From positions 1,860,001-1,924,000 of the forward strand of contig CBDCOU010000003.1 of assembly GCA_965219935.1 (NCBI GenBank): a DNA stretch of 64,000 nt, read 5' to 3'. The notes beneath the pieces are model-generated. The model was given only the letters and a program-made list of their open reading frames with translations, did not search any database and was not told the DNA's origin. Below are positions 27,082 to 35,719 of this stretch, piece after piece. Numbering within the stretch: the stretch's first letter is position 1; each line of letters starts with the position of its first letter. This stretch comes from Bin34 sp965219935 (GTDB taxonomy: Bacteria; Chloroflexota; Anaerolineae; Caldilineales; Caldilineaceae). The position numbers and the translations under genes are program-made.

Positions 27082-29556
27082 TCAGCCGAAGCCCACGTCC
27101 GCCTCGATCTCAAGCGTGCGTTCAGTCACCCTGGCCAAGTCGTCGCTCCAGGCCGCCAGAATCAAGTTGAACAGATCGGCGTCCAGCGCGTCCGTTTCGT
27201 CCGCGGTCAGCGCAATGGCAAACGAGCCATCGGCCTGTTCCTCGGCCTGTCCGCTGAGCAGGACCTTGCCGCTGGAGGCATCCTTGAGCACATACTCGAC
27301 CGCCAACTGGCCCGGCCCCTCAAGTTCCAGGGACACCGTGTAGTCGTCGCCAAAGACCAAATCGTCCGCCTCAATATCCGTGATGCGCACGAATTCGGGC
27401 AGACCGACGTAAAGGTCCGCAGGCGTGAAGGGATAGTCCTCCGCCCGATAGGCCTTCAGTTCCGCGTACTGTGCTCCGGGGTCGTACCGCTCCAGGCTGA
27501 AGGGCCCGTTGCCAATAACCAAGTGCCCCTTTTCACCGAACCAGTCCAGCAACGCGTCGTAGCCGGCCAGCGCCGACTCGGCATTCACGAGCGGCTCGTC
27601 CCTGCCCGGCAACTCGAACACCGACTCCGGAACCGTCTGCTTGCGCTTCATGTCCAGCAGTACGCGCCGTACCAACCGGGCATCCCGGTCCAGGACCAGG
27701 CTGATCCAAGGCACCTTGAACCGGGCCGCAGCCGTATCGGTGTAGGCGCCGCGGCGCTGCTCGAACACCAGTGTGTCCAGGGCGGCCAGCAGTTCCCAGG
27801 GCGTGCCCACGCTGGAGGGGATCCCGTAGCCCGCGATGTAGTCCTCCTCGAAGTGCCAGAAGTCCACATAGGTCTCGATGCGGTTCTCGTCCAGGACCCG
27901 GTAGCCCTTGATGGTTTCCAGATAGGGTCTGGCGGTGGTTGCGATGACGGTCTCGATCAGCGCCTTTTGCGGGTTGAGGGAGATGTCGATGCCCTGATGC
28001 AGGCCGTACACCACGTCGGCCATCGAGATGGGCCTGCCATGGTGGAACTTCGACTGGAAGTAGCGACTGTAGTCGTATTCGATGCGGCTGACCGCGGTGG
28101 TGCCCTCCGGCACGGTGACCCAGGCCTGCCGACCAGCGTCCCAATGCATGGCATCGGCCGGGACCTCCAGGGTGTCGTCCGGACCCGCGGTTTCGATCTC
28201 GAAGTCCAGCCGGAACGGCTGCGGCTTGCCCGAGAACGGATGGTTCCACATGGCCGGATCCTGAAGCTGTCGCCAGATGTCCGATGTGTAGACATCGCCG
28301 ATGCCGCCGACCGGGTTCCAGGTGGAGCGCTCGGTCCAAACCCACAAGTGGCCCACCGTCAATTCATCGCTGCCTTCCTTGTAGGCGGTGCGCAGCGACC
28401 ACAGGCCGCGCGGGCCGGCCGCAATGTCCTGCGTGATGCCGGTGACATCCGCCTGGACGGGATAACTGTTCAGGATCGTGGCGATCCAGACGCGAACGCT
28501 CTCCTCCAGCCCCAGCTCGGTCATCCGCTTGTAGAGCTCATCGCGGGCCTCCCGGTCCGCAAAGTCGCCCTGGAACAGCCGGCGGCCCAAGGTGTCCAGT
28601 TCCTCGTGCTCGTACTGCCAGAAGCCCACTTCGCGCCAGCCCGGCATGTTGCCCTGCCACGGAGCGTAGTAGGCGTTGATGCCGCTGTAGTCGTAGCGCT
28701 GGGGCGCGCCCCGCCCCCAGCCCTCCGTGTACAGATGCCACCGGAAGTCCGTCGGATTGGAGGTGTAGACCGTTTGGATGGCCGGCGCAAACGGCTGGTA
28801 GGAAGGGGAAATCTGGAAGCCGGCGCCGGTCAGCGCCGTCTGAATCAGGTTGCCCACGTCCCGGCGCTCATCCTCCACGCGAATGATGAACTTCAGAACA
28901 ATCGGCCTGTCCGCGAAATGCCAAACATCGTCCTTGAGTTCCGCCCCCGCCTCCGTCATGGCCGCGGTGATCTCCGCACGCGCCGATTCCGGATCATGGT
29001 CCAGCCCGGCCTCGTTGACCTGGCGGAAAATAGTCAGGTAGTCGAAGTCCGTGGGGCTGATGTTCGTCAACATCGGCACAGCCTGGCCCTGATAGATCTC
29101 GCGGGCGACGAACTCCCGGTCGACCAGGCGCTGCACGGCCCGCCGCACCTCCGGAATCGAGAACGGGTTCAGGGCGCCCTCGGCCGCCGGAGCCGGATTG
29201 AGAATCAGCGAAATCGTGGTGGCCGGCGCCTCGAACAGCTGGATCTGTTCCTCCTCAAGCTCCCGGGCCGCACTGATCTTCAGGTTGTAGTAGTACAGAT
29301 CCATCTCGCCGGCCTGCAGATCCAGCGGGGCGCGATCCACGTCGAAGGCCCGAAAGCGCAGGGTCTCCACGGCCGGACCGGTCAGGTCGTGCGGCGCGGC
29401 ATAGCCTTCGTCCACGGTATCGTCGTCCCCGGCGGCCTGACCGGAATCGGCGGCCAGCGAGGGTACGGCCCACAGCAGCAGGCAGACGGTCAGCAGGAAC
29501 ACGAGGCCGATCCGGAATTCAGTCGGCCGACGGTGTGTCAGGCGCATGGCAGGCAT
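27082..29556 (-). CDS. ABC transporter solute-binding protein, family 5 (system 2), with C-terminal beta extension
   Basis: 824 residues. The N-terminus is a Sec signal (IGLVFLLTVCLLLWAVPSLAADSG) without lipobox, unlike the two other binding proteins. The family-5 fold follows (LNPFSIPEVRRAVQRLVDREFVAREIY, FKVPWISLVLDRDARLVRRVLLDM). The last about 100 residues (ADDLVFGDDYTVSLELEGPGQLAVEYVLKDA and on) read as a beta-sandwich of unknown role. With no lipid anchor it may be released, or held by another protein. ATG 29556 and ATG 29547 are both possible; AAGGA is better spaced for 29547. It is the likely partner of OppB2/C2/D2. Confidence 0.88.
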   Translation of the reverse strand: MPAMRLTHRRPTEFRIGLVFLLTVCLLLWAVPSLAADSGQAAGDDDTVDEGYAAPHDLTGPAVETLRFRAFDVDRAPLDLQAGEMDLYYYNLKISAARELEEEQIQLFEAPATTISLILNPAPAAEGALNPFSIPEVRRAVQRLVDREFVAREIYQGQAVPMLTNISPTDFDYLTIFRQVNEAGLDHDPESARAEITAAMTEAGAELKDDVWHFADRPIVLKFIIRVEDERRDVGNLIQTALTGAGFQISPSYQPFAPAIQTVYTSNPTDFRWHLYTEGWGRGAPQRYDYSGINAYYAPWQGNMPGWREVGFWQYEHEELDTLGRRLFQGDFADREARDELYKRMTELGLEESVRVWIATILNSYPVQADVTGITQDIAAGPRGLWSLRTAYKEGSDELTVGHLWVWTERSTWNPVGGIGDVYTSDIWRQLQDPAMWNHPFSGKPQPFRLDFEIETAGPDDTLEVPADAMHWDAGRQAWVTVPEGTTAVSRIEYDYSRYFQSKFHHGRPISMADVVYGLHQGIDISLNPQKALIETVIATTARPYLETIKGYRVLDENRIETYVDFWHFEEDYIAGYGIPSSVGTPWELLAALDTLVFEQRRGAYTDTAAARFKVPWISLVLDRDARLVRRVLLDMKRKQTVPESVFELPGRDEPLVNAESALAGYDALLDWFGEKGHLVIGNGPFSLERYDPGAQYAELKAYRAEDYPFTPADLYVGLPEFVRITDIEADDLVFGDDYTVSLELEGPGQLAVEYVLKDASSGKVLLSGQAEEQADGSFAIALTADETDALDADLFNLILAAWSDDLARVTERTLEIEADVGFG

Positions 29557-29591
29557 GTCCTTGGGTTGAAACGATGGGATGAGGTGGCTGC

Positions 29592-29626
29592 GGGGCCGGA
29601 GAAACGCGAAGCATTCCTCCGGCCCC
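29592..29626 (-). promoter_or_regulatory. Hairpin between the beta-propeller gene and solute-binding protein 3
   Basis: Ten-base arms GGGGCCGGAG and CTCCGGCCCC enclose a 15-base loop, 14 bp after the beta-propeller stop and 36 bp before the binding-protein start. No T-run, so an RNA-stabilising or attenuating element is more likely than a full terminator. Confidence 0.5.
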
Positions 29627-29639
29627 GGCCGTGTATGCG

Positions 29640-31799
29640 TCAGTTGTCGCCCAACTGGGCCAGCAGTGCCTCCAACTGATCGGAGATCGACTTGATGTTG
29701 TCGAAACCGAACTCCATGTAGAAGGACGTGGAGGCGAAGTTGCCCGATCCGTCCACCAGCGTCACGGCATGGGCTCCCTCGCCCGAGACGGGCACGAACA
29801 CGTTGGCCGTCATGCGGCCCAGGTCATCGGTACGGCCGGACGCCACCTCGGTGCCGCCCACCAGCAGGAAGTAGTTGATCAGCGGCTGGAAGCCATGTCC
29901 CTGCACCGTGATCTGCTCGCCGGCCGGACCGGCGTTGGGACTGATGAAAATCTCCGGGTTGGGAATGGAACGCTGGCGCGTAAAGCCAATCTTCTGGTTG
30001 TAGCCACCGTATTCGCCCAGACGTGTGTCGGCCCATGCAATGTAGGCTTCGTCCTCAATGGCGGCAATTGCGAAGTAGTCGCCCAGGAACAGTCCCCGAG
30101 GGAAACCCTTGTTGGGATTGGAGGGGAAGTCCGTAACCCTTGTGTCCCCCACGCTCAGGTTCAGTTCGGGCAGTTCGAAGCCCCAGGTATCCCCTTGATC
30201 GGAGGATCGCGTGTAGTAGATGTGGTACCGGGTCTCGACAGGATCATCCCGCATGTCGCCCCACATCACATGGATCACCCCGTCCGGCCCCACGTCCACC
30301 GCCGGGAAGAACTGCAGCGCCGTGCCGGTGTCGTGGTTCAACTGCTTGGGCTGCGACCAGCGCTTGCCACCGTCCAGGGAGCGAATGAAGAAGATGTCCC
30401 CTTCGTCGGTTTCGCTGTCCGGAGGAATGGCGGTGTACACCACGTACAGTTCATCCTCGGGCCCCACCGCCAACTTGGGGAACGCCGAAGCCCAGTACCG
30501 GAAGTAGGCGTTGCGCGGACGGAAGCCGGGCTCCAGGAAGCTGGCAATGCGCTTGGGATCGCCGAAACTCTCACCGCCGTCGGTGGACTTGGCAATATAG
30601 AACTCGGCCAAGCCCTTCTGGCTTTCGTCATCCGTGCTGTCGATCCAGGCCACAAAGACATTCCCTTCGGAATCCACCACGGGCACCGGCCCCTGCACGA
30701 CCCGTTTGGTGCCAATCGTGTTGGCCTGCCCTTCGGTCTCGCTCACTTCGCCGTAGGTGCGGCGCACCGTGGGCCCCGCCGCCACGGGATCCGACCAGGT
30801 CGCGCCCCGATCCATTGAATAGACCAGTCTGGGGGTGGTGTCGACCCGGGGTGAGCCGAGGGTCGGGATTTCCCCGATGTAGAGGATGTCGTAGGAGGTG
30901 TTGAACTCGACGTAGGTGACGTAGATGACTTCCTGATCCTCGATGGTGGGATGGGGTCCCGTTGTCATCCAGGGCTTGTCCAGGAAGCCCAGCGTGATCG
31001 TGCCGCGCATCCGGCCGGTCAGGTCCTCCGTGACATCGGAAGTCACCTCGCTGCGGGCGGTGGAAACCGGTTCCGCCCAGGTGTAGCCGCCGTCCTCGGA
31101 ACGGGACAGGGAAATGCTTGACACCAGGGCGAACCCGACCGCGTTGCCTACCGTGTACTCCTTGATCCCAATGGAGATCGAGCCCATGTAGACATTGCCG
31201 TCGCTGTCGAACTCGACAACCGGATCGCCGCCGGACACCCGATCCTTGCGCAGGTACTTGACCTGGCGGGGACCATCCCAGTTGACACCGCCGTCGATGG
31301 ACACATAGGCCGTGTTGTTGGGGAAGTTGTAGTCGATGGTGCCCAGCACGATATGGTCGGGATCAAGCGGGTTGACCGCGATGTCCGGCTCCGTCTGCAA
31401 AGGGGTGTTGGAAAAGTCGCGCGTGACGAGAAGATCGCGACTGAAAGCCGGCGCCGGATCCCGGTAGGGGACCAGGACCCCCAACCCCGCTCCCTGCAGC
31501 GAGTCCCCGCTGGTGAGGGGACCGACCACACTGCTCAGCTGTTGCCGCGTCAGGGTGTTCCAGCCCGGCCGGTCAATCCACGCCCGCGGGTCCACGCCTT
31601 CGGCCATGAGCCAGGCCGGCCCGGAAATCACATCGGCGATCGGCGCCGCCAGATTCTGGATGTCATCCGGATTCTTGGACACCTTGCCCCGTTCGGGCAG
31701 TTCGGGGGCCGGGCTCTGAGCCTGCACCGGCAACGCCGACATCATCAACACCATCGTCGCCAGCAGCAGCCCTGCGGCCGCGCGCATCTTCCTTTGCAT
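29640..31799 (-). CDS. Secreted six-bladed beta-propeller protein with Asp-box (BNR) repeats, sialidase-like
   Basis: 719 residues from ATG 31799, which has AGGAG 8 nt upstream and begins a clean signal peptide (AAGLLLATMVLMMSALPVQAQ). Six Asp-box motifs are visible: SIDGGVNW, SEDGGYTW, SMDRGATW, STDGGESF, SLDGGKRW, SSDQGDTW. This fits a sialidase-type propeller. I do not see a convincing arginine triad plus Tyr/Glu pair, so sialidase activity is not supported; many such proteins bind or cleave other glycans. A beta-sandwich follows (ISPNAGPAGEQITVQGHGF, an IPT/TIG-like strand set). It lies between oppF2 and binding protein 3. Confidence 0.85.
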   Translation of the reverse strand: MQRKMRAAAGLLLATMVLMMSALPVQAQSPAPELPERGKVSKNPDDIQNLAAPIADVISGPAWLMAEGVDPRAWIDRPGWNTLTRQQLSSVVGPLTSGDSLQGAGLGVLVPYRDPAPAFSRDLLVTRDFSNTPLQTEPDIAVNPLDPDHIVLGTIDYNFPNNTAYVSIDGGVNWDGPRQVKYLRKDRVSGGDPVVEFDSDGNVYMGSISIGIKEYTVGNAVGFALVSSISLSRSEDGGYTWAEPVSTARSEVTSDVTEDLTGRMRGTITLGFLDKPWMTTGPHPTIEDQEVIYVTYVEFNTSYDILYIGEIPTLGSPRVDTTPRLVYSMDRGATWSDPVAAGPTVRRTYGEVSETEGQANTIGTKRVVQGPVPVVDSEGNVFVAWIDSTDDESQKGLAEFYIAKSTDGGESFGDPKRIASFLEPGFRPRNAYFRYWASAFPKLAVGPEDELYVVYTAIPPDSETDEGDIFFIRSLDGGKRWSQPKQLNHDTGTALQFFPAVDVGPDGVIHVMWGDMRDDPVETRYHIYYTRSSDQGDTWGFELPELNLSVGDTRVTDFPSNPNKGFPRGLFLGDYFAIAAIEDEAYIAWADTRLGEYGGYNQKIGFTRQRSIPNPEIFISPNAGPAGEQITVQGHGFQPLINYFLLVGGTEVASGRTDDLGRMTANVFVPVSGEGAHAVTLVDGSGNFASTSFYMEFGFDNIKSISDQLEALLAQLGDN

Positions 31800-32055
31800 T
31801 CGTCTACTCCTGCACTGTGCCGGATTGCCGGCATTCGTCAGCGGCGCAGTCGGGTCAATCCCCAGTTCAATGGGGGTGCGCTCTGCATGCGCGACCCTCC
31901 GCGCCCGGCGGACGCGGCCTCCGGACATCCGTGGTCCCAGCCGGTCCGATCCCAATTAGAGGGGCATTATAGGTATGGAGTGCCGGTCCCAACCGGAAAA
32001 CCGACAATCACGGTCCGCGCCTGCCCGCATTCCGTAACCGTGGCGGACCGGTGTA

Positions 32056-33129
32056 TCAGGCGGGGATGTCCGATCGCGGATCCCGTTTGGGCGGGGCTCC
32101 CGCGGAACCGTCGGGGGTGTACAGGTGGCACGCAACCCGACGTTGCGGACCGGTTGCCTCCAGGGCCACCGACTGTCGGTCGCACACACCCGGGATTGCC
32201 TCTGGACACCGCGGGTGGAACGCACAGCCCGCGGGCACATGCATCGGACTCGGGGGTTCGCCCGGCAGCACCGGCCTGTGGGCATGCCGGTTGGCAGGAT
32301 CGGGCTCGGGCACCGAGGCAATCAGCGCCTTGGTGTAGGGATGTTGGGGAGAAGCGACCACATCCGCGGCCGGGCCCTCCTCCACAATCTCGCCCAGATA
32401 CATCACGACAATGCGCCGGGCACTGTGTCGGGCCGTGGCGATGTCGTGCGTGACATACAGAATGGCGATGCCGTGTCGGCTCTGCAGTTCGCCCAGGAGA
32501 TGGAGGATCTCGGCTCGGCTCGAGGCATCCACCATGGACACGGGTTCGTCGGCGAAAAGGTATTCGGGCTGCAGCATCAGGGCGCGGGCAATGCCCAGCC
32601 GCTGACGCTGGCCTCCCGAAATCATGTGGGGCCAGGCATTTGCCATTTCCGTCACCGGAGTCAGACGCACTTCGGCCAGGGCCTGCTCGATGCGCTCCCT
32701 GCGTTCGGTCCGGTTGCCGACCCCGTGGATTTCCAACGGCTCGGCCAGTGTCTCGGCCAGCGTCATGTAGGGATCGATGCTGGCGAACGGGTCCTGGTAG
32801 ATGGCCTGGGCCCGCCGCCGAAACGCCTTGCGCCGCTTGCCGCCAAGCGCGGCCAGGTCCGTGCCATCGAAGAGCACGCGGCCGCTGCTGGGTTTGAGCT
32901 GGCCAATGGAAGCGCGTCCCAGCGTCGTCTTGCCGCTGCCCGATTCCCCGACCACCGCCACCGTCTCGCCGCGGAACACCTCCAGCGAGACCCCGCGCAG
33001 GGCCCTGGCCTGTTCGAAACGCAACAGTCCCGTGCGCGCACTGAACGTCACGTCCAGGCTGTCCACCTGCACCAGCGGCGCACCAGGGGTGGCTCCGGAT
33101 TTCCGCACGGGATCATGCACTTGCTTCAT
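32056..33129 (-). CDS. Oligopeptide-type ABC importer ATPase, OppF/DppF-like (system 2)
   Basis: 357 residues. Walker A GESGSGKTTLGRASIG, signature SGGQRQRLGIARAL, Walker B YLFADEPVSMVD (Ser-Met where Ala-Leu is usual). The C-terminal cysteines are GCAFHPRC...GVC...VACHL. First gene of the long minus-strand string; 256 bp separate it from the propeller gene. System 2 has only this OppF-like ATPase, so it should pair with OppD2 at 21570. Confidence 0.92.
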   Translation of the reverse strand: MKQVHDPVRKSGATPGAPLVQVDSLDVTFSARTGLLRFEQARALRGVSLEVFRGETVAVVGESGSGKTTLGRASIGQLKPSSGRVLFDGTDLAALGGKRRKAFRRRAQAIYQDPFASIDPYMTLAETLAEPLEIHGVGNRTERRERIEQALAEVRLTPVTEMANAWPHMISGGQRQRLGIARALMLQPEYLFADEPVSMVDASSRAEILHLLGELQSRHGIAILYVTHDIATARHSARRIVVMYLGEIVEEGPAADVVASPQHPYTKALIASVPEPDPANRHAHRPVLPGEPPSPMHVPAGCAFHPRCPEAIPGVCDRQSVALEATGPQRRVACHLYTPDGSAGAPPKRDPRSDIPA

Positions 33130-33160
33130 GCGACAAAGGCTTAATGCTTAATTTATGAGA

Positions 33161-33186
33161 GGCCGGACCGCGCGGGCGGACCGGCC
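33161..33186. promoter_or_regulatory. GC-rich hairpin in the oppF2 leader / divergent region
   Basis: GGCCGG and CCGGCC outer arms with one internal A-A mismatch give an approximately 11-position stem and GCGG loop. It sits in the 5' leader of oppF2, about 32-58 bp before its start. No T-run on either side. An operator or leader structure is possible. Confidence 0.35.
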
Positions 33187-33200
33187 GGGAAACTGCATCT

Positions 33201-33206
33201 TATAAT
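33201..33206 (+). promoter_or_regulatory. Candidate -10 box (TATAAT) for the TPR lipoprotein gene
   Basis: A perfect TATAAT in otherwise GC-rich DNA, 131 bp before the ATG at 33337. No good -35 box lies 16-18 bp upstream, so the call rests on the -10 alone. Confidence 0.35.
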
Positions 33207-33336
33207 CCCATTCCCGGATTGGGTGTTCCCGCCATACGGGATCCAGGGCCCCCTCCTTTCGCAACACCGGGCCTGCCGCACCGATCCGTCAATACAGGTT
33301 TCAAATTCTCAATCCGCGATTGCACGGTACCGCACC

Positions 33337-35610
33337 ATGTCCCTGAGCCGACTTCCACACCGATTCGCCGTCCTGGTCCTGCTGGGCCTGGCCCTGTTGC
33401 TGGCGGGTTGTACGACCATCGTCATACCTCCACGGGAGGAAGTGTCCGAACCGAGCGCTCCAGCCGCGGAGACGGGTACGGAAGTTGACGTACCCGCCGA
33501 AACCACCGCGGAACCGGTGATGTTTGCAGGCCAACCATCCTTCCTGGCCGGGTTGCTGGCAGAGCGTCCATCCGGAGATGCCGATCCGGACCGGGCTGCC
33601 GCCAAGACGCGGGAAGGCGTCGATCTGTTCCAGACCAGCGACTTTGAACGGGCCGAAGCCGCCTTCAGGGAGGCGTTGCTGGCCGATCCGGACCATGTGC
33701 CGGCCCTGATGGGACTTTCCGATCTCTTCAGCTACCAGCCCCAGATGTGGAACCAGTCGCTGGAGTTGGCCGAACGGGCCCGCGAGCTGGCGGGAGACGA
33801 TCCCAAGGTCCTGGCCCACCTCGTCTGGTCGCAACAGATGGCGCACCGCTTCGACGATGCCAAGGAATCCGGAGCCAGGGCGGTGGAGGTGGCACCCGAC
33901 CACTTCCTGGCCCACGCCGCCTACGCGGACATCCTGCTGTCCATGTATGAAACAGAACAGGCCCTGCACCATGCGCAACGAGCCGTGGACCTAAATCCCG
34001 ACAGTCCCATCGGCTGGATCGTGCTGGGTGCGGTCCTGGAAACCATGCACGACTGGGCGGGTGCCGAGGAGGCCGTCAACAAGGCGGTGGACCGCGACCC
34101 GGACTTTCTGCTGTGGACCATCGTGCAAAGCCGACTCGACTTCGATTTGCGGGGAGACCCGGAGCTGGCCGCCGAACTGGCCGTCGAGGTCATGGATGCG
34201 ATGCCGGGCCATGCCTACGTACTGGGGCTAACAGTGGATTTGGCCGTCGAGCGCAACGACTGGGCGACCGCCGAGGAAGCCTGCCAGCAGCTGGCAGACC
34301 TGCACAGCCCCACCACGCGCTATCCGGACGGTTACACCTGCCTGGCTTCGGTGGCCCTGCTCCAGGAGGATTCGGAACAGGCGGCCAAGCACCAGACCCA
34401 GGCGGAGGAAATCGCGTGGAAGGACCGGCTGGACGTGTCCCTGGTACGGATGCGGCTGCTCAACGACGCCGAAAAGTGCCAGGAAAGCCGGGCTCTGGCG
34501 CAGAAGTGGCTCGACACCCGTCCCTACAGCATCTCGGCCGCGCGGATGATGGGGGTGGGTTTCCTCTGCTCGGACGACTATGAACAAGCCATCGAACACC
34601 TGCAACGGGCGGTCGACAAGATGCCCTGGTCGGTGGCGGACGCGCGCCTGCTGGCCATCGCCCATGCCCGCAACGACCAGGAGTCCCAGGCCAACAGCGC
34701 GCTGGAGAGGGTCCGGAACATTGCCTTTGAGGATCCGCTCTACTATCAGGGCCTCTACGAAATCAACTTCATCCTGGGCGACCTGGAGGCCGCGATTGAA
34801 AACGCCCAGCGCTGGTCCGTCTTCCGCCCCCTAAGCACGGACGCCCTCGAGTCGATCGCCTACGCACAGATCTACAACGGCGACGTGGAGGCGGCCCTAC
34901 GGTCCGCCCAAGCCGCCTACGACATGGGCTCCACCACGTCGACGACGTTCGGCATTCTTGGTTATATCCATCTTCTGTATGGGGACATGGAGGCCGCCGA
35001 GGACTTCCTGCTCAAGGCTGTGGAGCGCGACGGCGACATGTATCTGGCCCAGTACTCGCTGACCCAGCTGTACCAGTACAGCGACCGCTGCGAGGACAGC
35101 GAACCGCATGTGGAGTGGCTCATCAACAAGGCGGACGAACCGGATGAGATTGTCCAGATCAAGGAGCAGTTGCAAAGTTGCTTCGACCGTCGGGACGCCT
35201 ACGAGCAGGCTCTGGAAAACAGGCTGACCTTCGACGAATACCGGTCGAAGGCCACCGAGTCGTTCACCAACGAAAACATGGCCGTGAAGTTCTTCAATAT
35301 CGTTGAACGCGCCGGTCAACGCTCGCTGGTCGTCTGGTATGCCTCCGAGGAGGAACCCAACAGCGATGCGTGGAAGCGGCAGGAGATTGGGGCGGGAGTC
35401 GTGCTGTCCACGCACGTGGCCCGTTTGGAGAACCCACCGGACTCCATCATCGTGGTGTCCGGAGTCGACGACCAGCGCAATGTGATGGTGGTGATCGACA
35501 TGCAGTACATCGCCTACTGGCACCAGGACCAACTGTCGGACGAGGACTTCATCCGGACCTGGCGCAGGGAGGACGCCTCGAGCATGCCGGCCGACGTGTT
35601 CGACGAATAA
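33337..35610 (+). CDS. Tetratricopeptide-repeat lipoprotein
   Basis: 757 residues from ATG 33337, the first ATG that places a signal peptide at the terminus (FAVLVLLGLALLLAGC, lipobox with C24). After a Pro/Ala/Glu linker come many TPR units: DFERAEAAFREALLADPDHVPALMGL, ALHHAQRAVDLNPDSPIGWIVLGAVL, WAGAEEAVNKAVDRDPDF, YEQAIEHLQRAVDKMPWSV, MEAAEDFLLKAVERDGDMY. The last about 120 residues (SLVVWYASEEEPNSDAWKR and on) are a non-TPR domain I do not recognise. Extracytoplasmic, probably a scaffold. Divergent from oppF2 and followed by a good terminator. Confidence 0.85.
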   Translation: MSLSRLPHRFAVLVLLGLALLLAGCTTIVIPPREEVSEPSAPAAETGTEVDVPAETTAEPVMFAGQPSFLAGLLAERPSGDADPDRAAAKTREGVDLFQTSDFERAEAAFREALLADPDHVPALMGLSDLFSYQPQMWNQSLELAERARELAGDDPKVLAHLVWSQQMAHRFDDAKESGARAVEVAPDHFLAHAAYADILLSMYETEQALHHAQRAVDLNPDSPIGWIVLGAVLETMHDWAGAEEAVNKAVDRDPDFLLWTIVQSRLDFDLRGDPELAAELAVEVMDAMPGHAYVLGLTVDLAVERNDWATAEEACQQLADLHSPTTRYPDGYTCLASVALLQEDSEQAAKHQTQAEEIAWKDRLDVSLVRMRLLNDAEKCQESRALAQKWLDTRPYSISAARMMGVGFLCSDDYEQAIEHLQRAVDKMPWSVADARLLAIAHARNDQESQANSALERVRNIAFEDPLYYQGLYEINFILGDLEAAIENAQRWSVFRPLSTDALESIAYAQIYNGDVEAALRSAQAAYDMGSTTSTTFGILGYIHLLYGDMEAAEDFLLKAVERDGDMYLAQYSLTQLYQYSDRCEDSEPHVEWLINKADEPDEIVQIKEQLQSCFDRRDAYEQALENRLTFDEYRSKATESFTNENMAVKFFNIVERAGQRSLVVWYASEEEPNSDAWKRQEIGAGVVLSTHVARLENPPDSIIVVSGVDDQRNVMVVIDMQYIAYWHQDQLSDEDFIRTWRREDASSMPADVFDE

Positions 35611-35653
35611 CAACGGCTTTCGGCCGCACCAAGCTGCCGAAACCGTACCAAGC

Positions 35654-35689
35654 ACGAGGGGAGGGATGACATCCGTCCCCTCGTTTTTT
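35654..35689 (+). terminator. Rho-independent terminator of the TPR lipoprotein gene
   Basis: Arms ACGAGGGGA and TCCCCTCGT with an inner GGAT/ATCC pair, then six T at 35684-35689. It lies 44 bp after the stop. It separates this gene from the convergent clpX. Confidence 0.9.
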
Positions 35690-35719
35690 GCGGTCCGGAG
35701 TGCTGTGCGCCCCGGCGGT

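Noticed and set aside
27523..29679. 718-residue plus-strand open frame
   Set aside because: Antisense of solute-binding protein 3, whose fold and signal are clear on the other strand.
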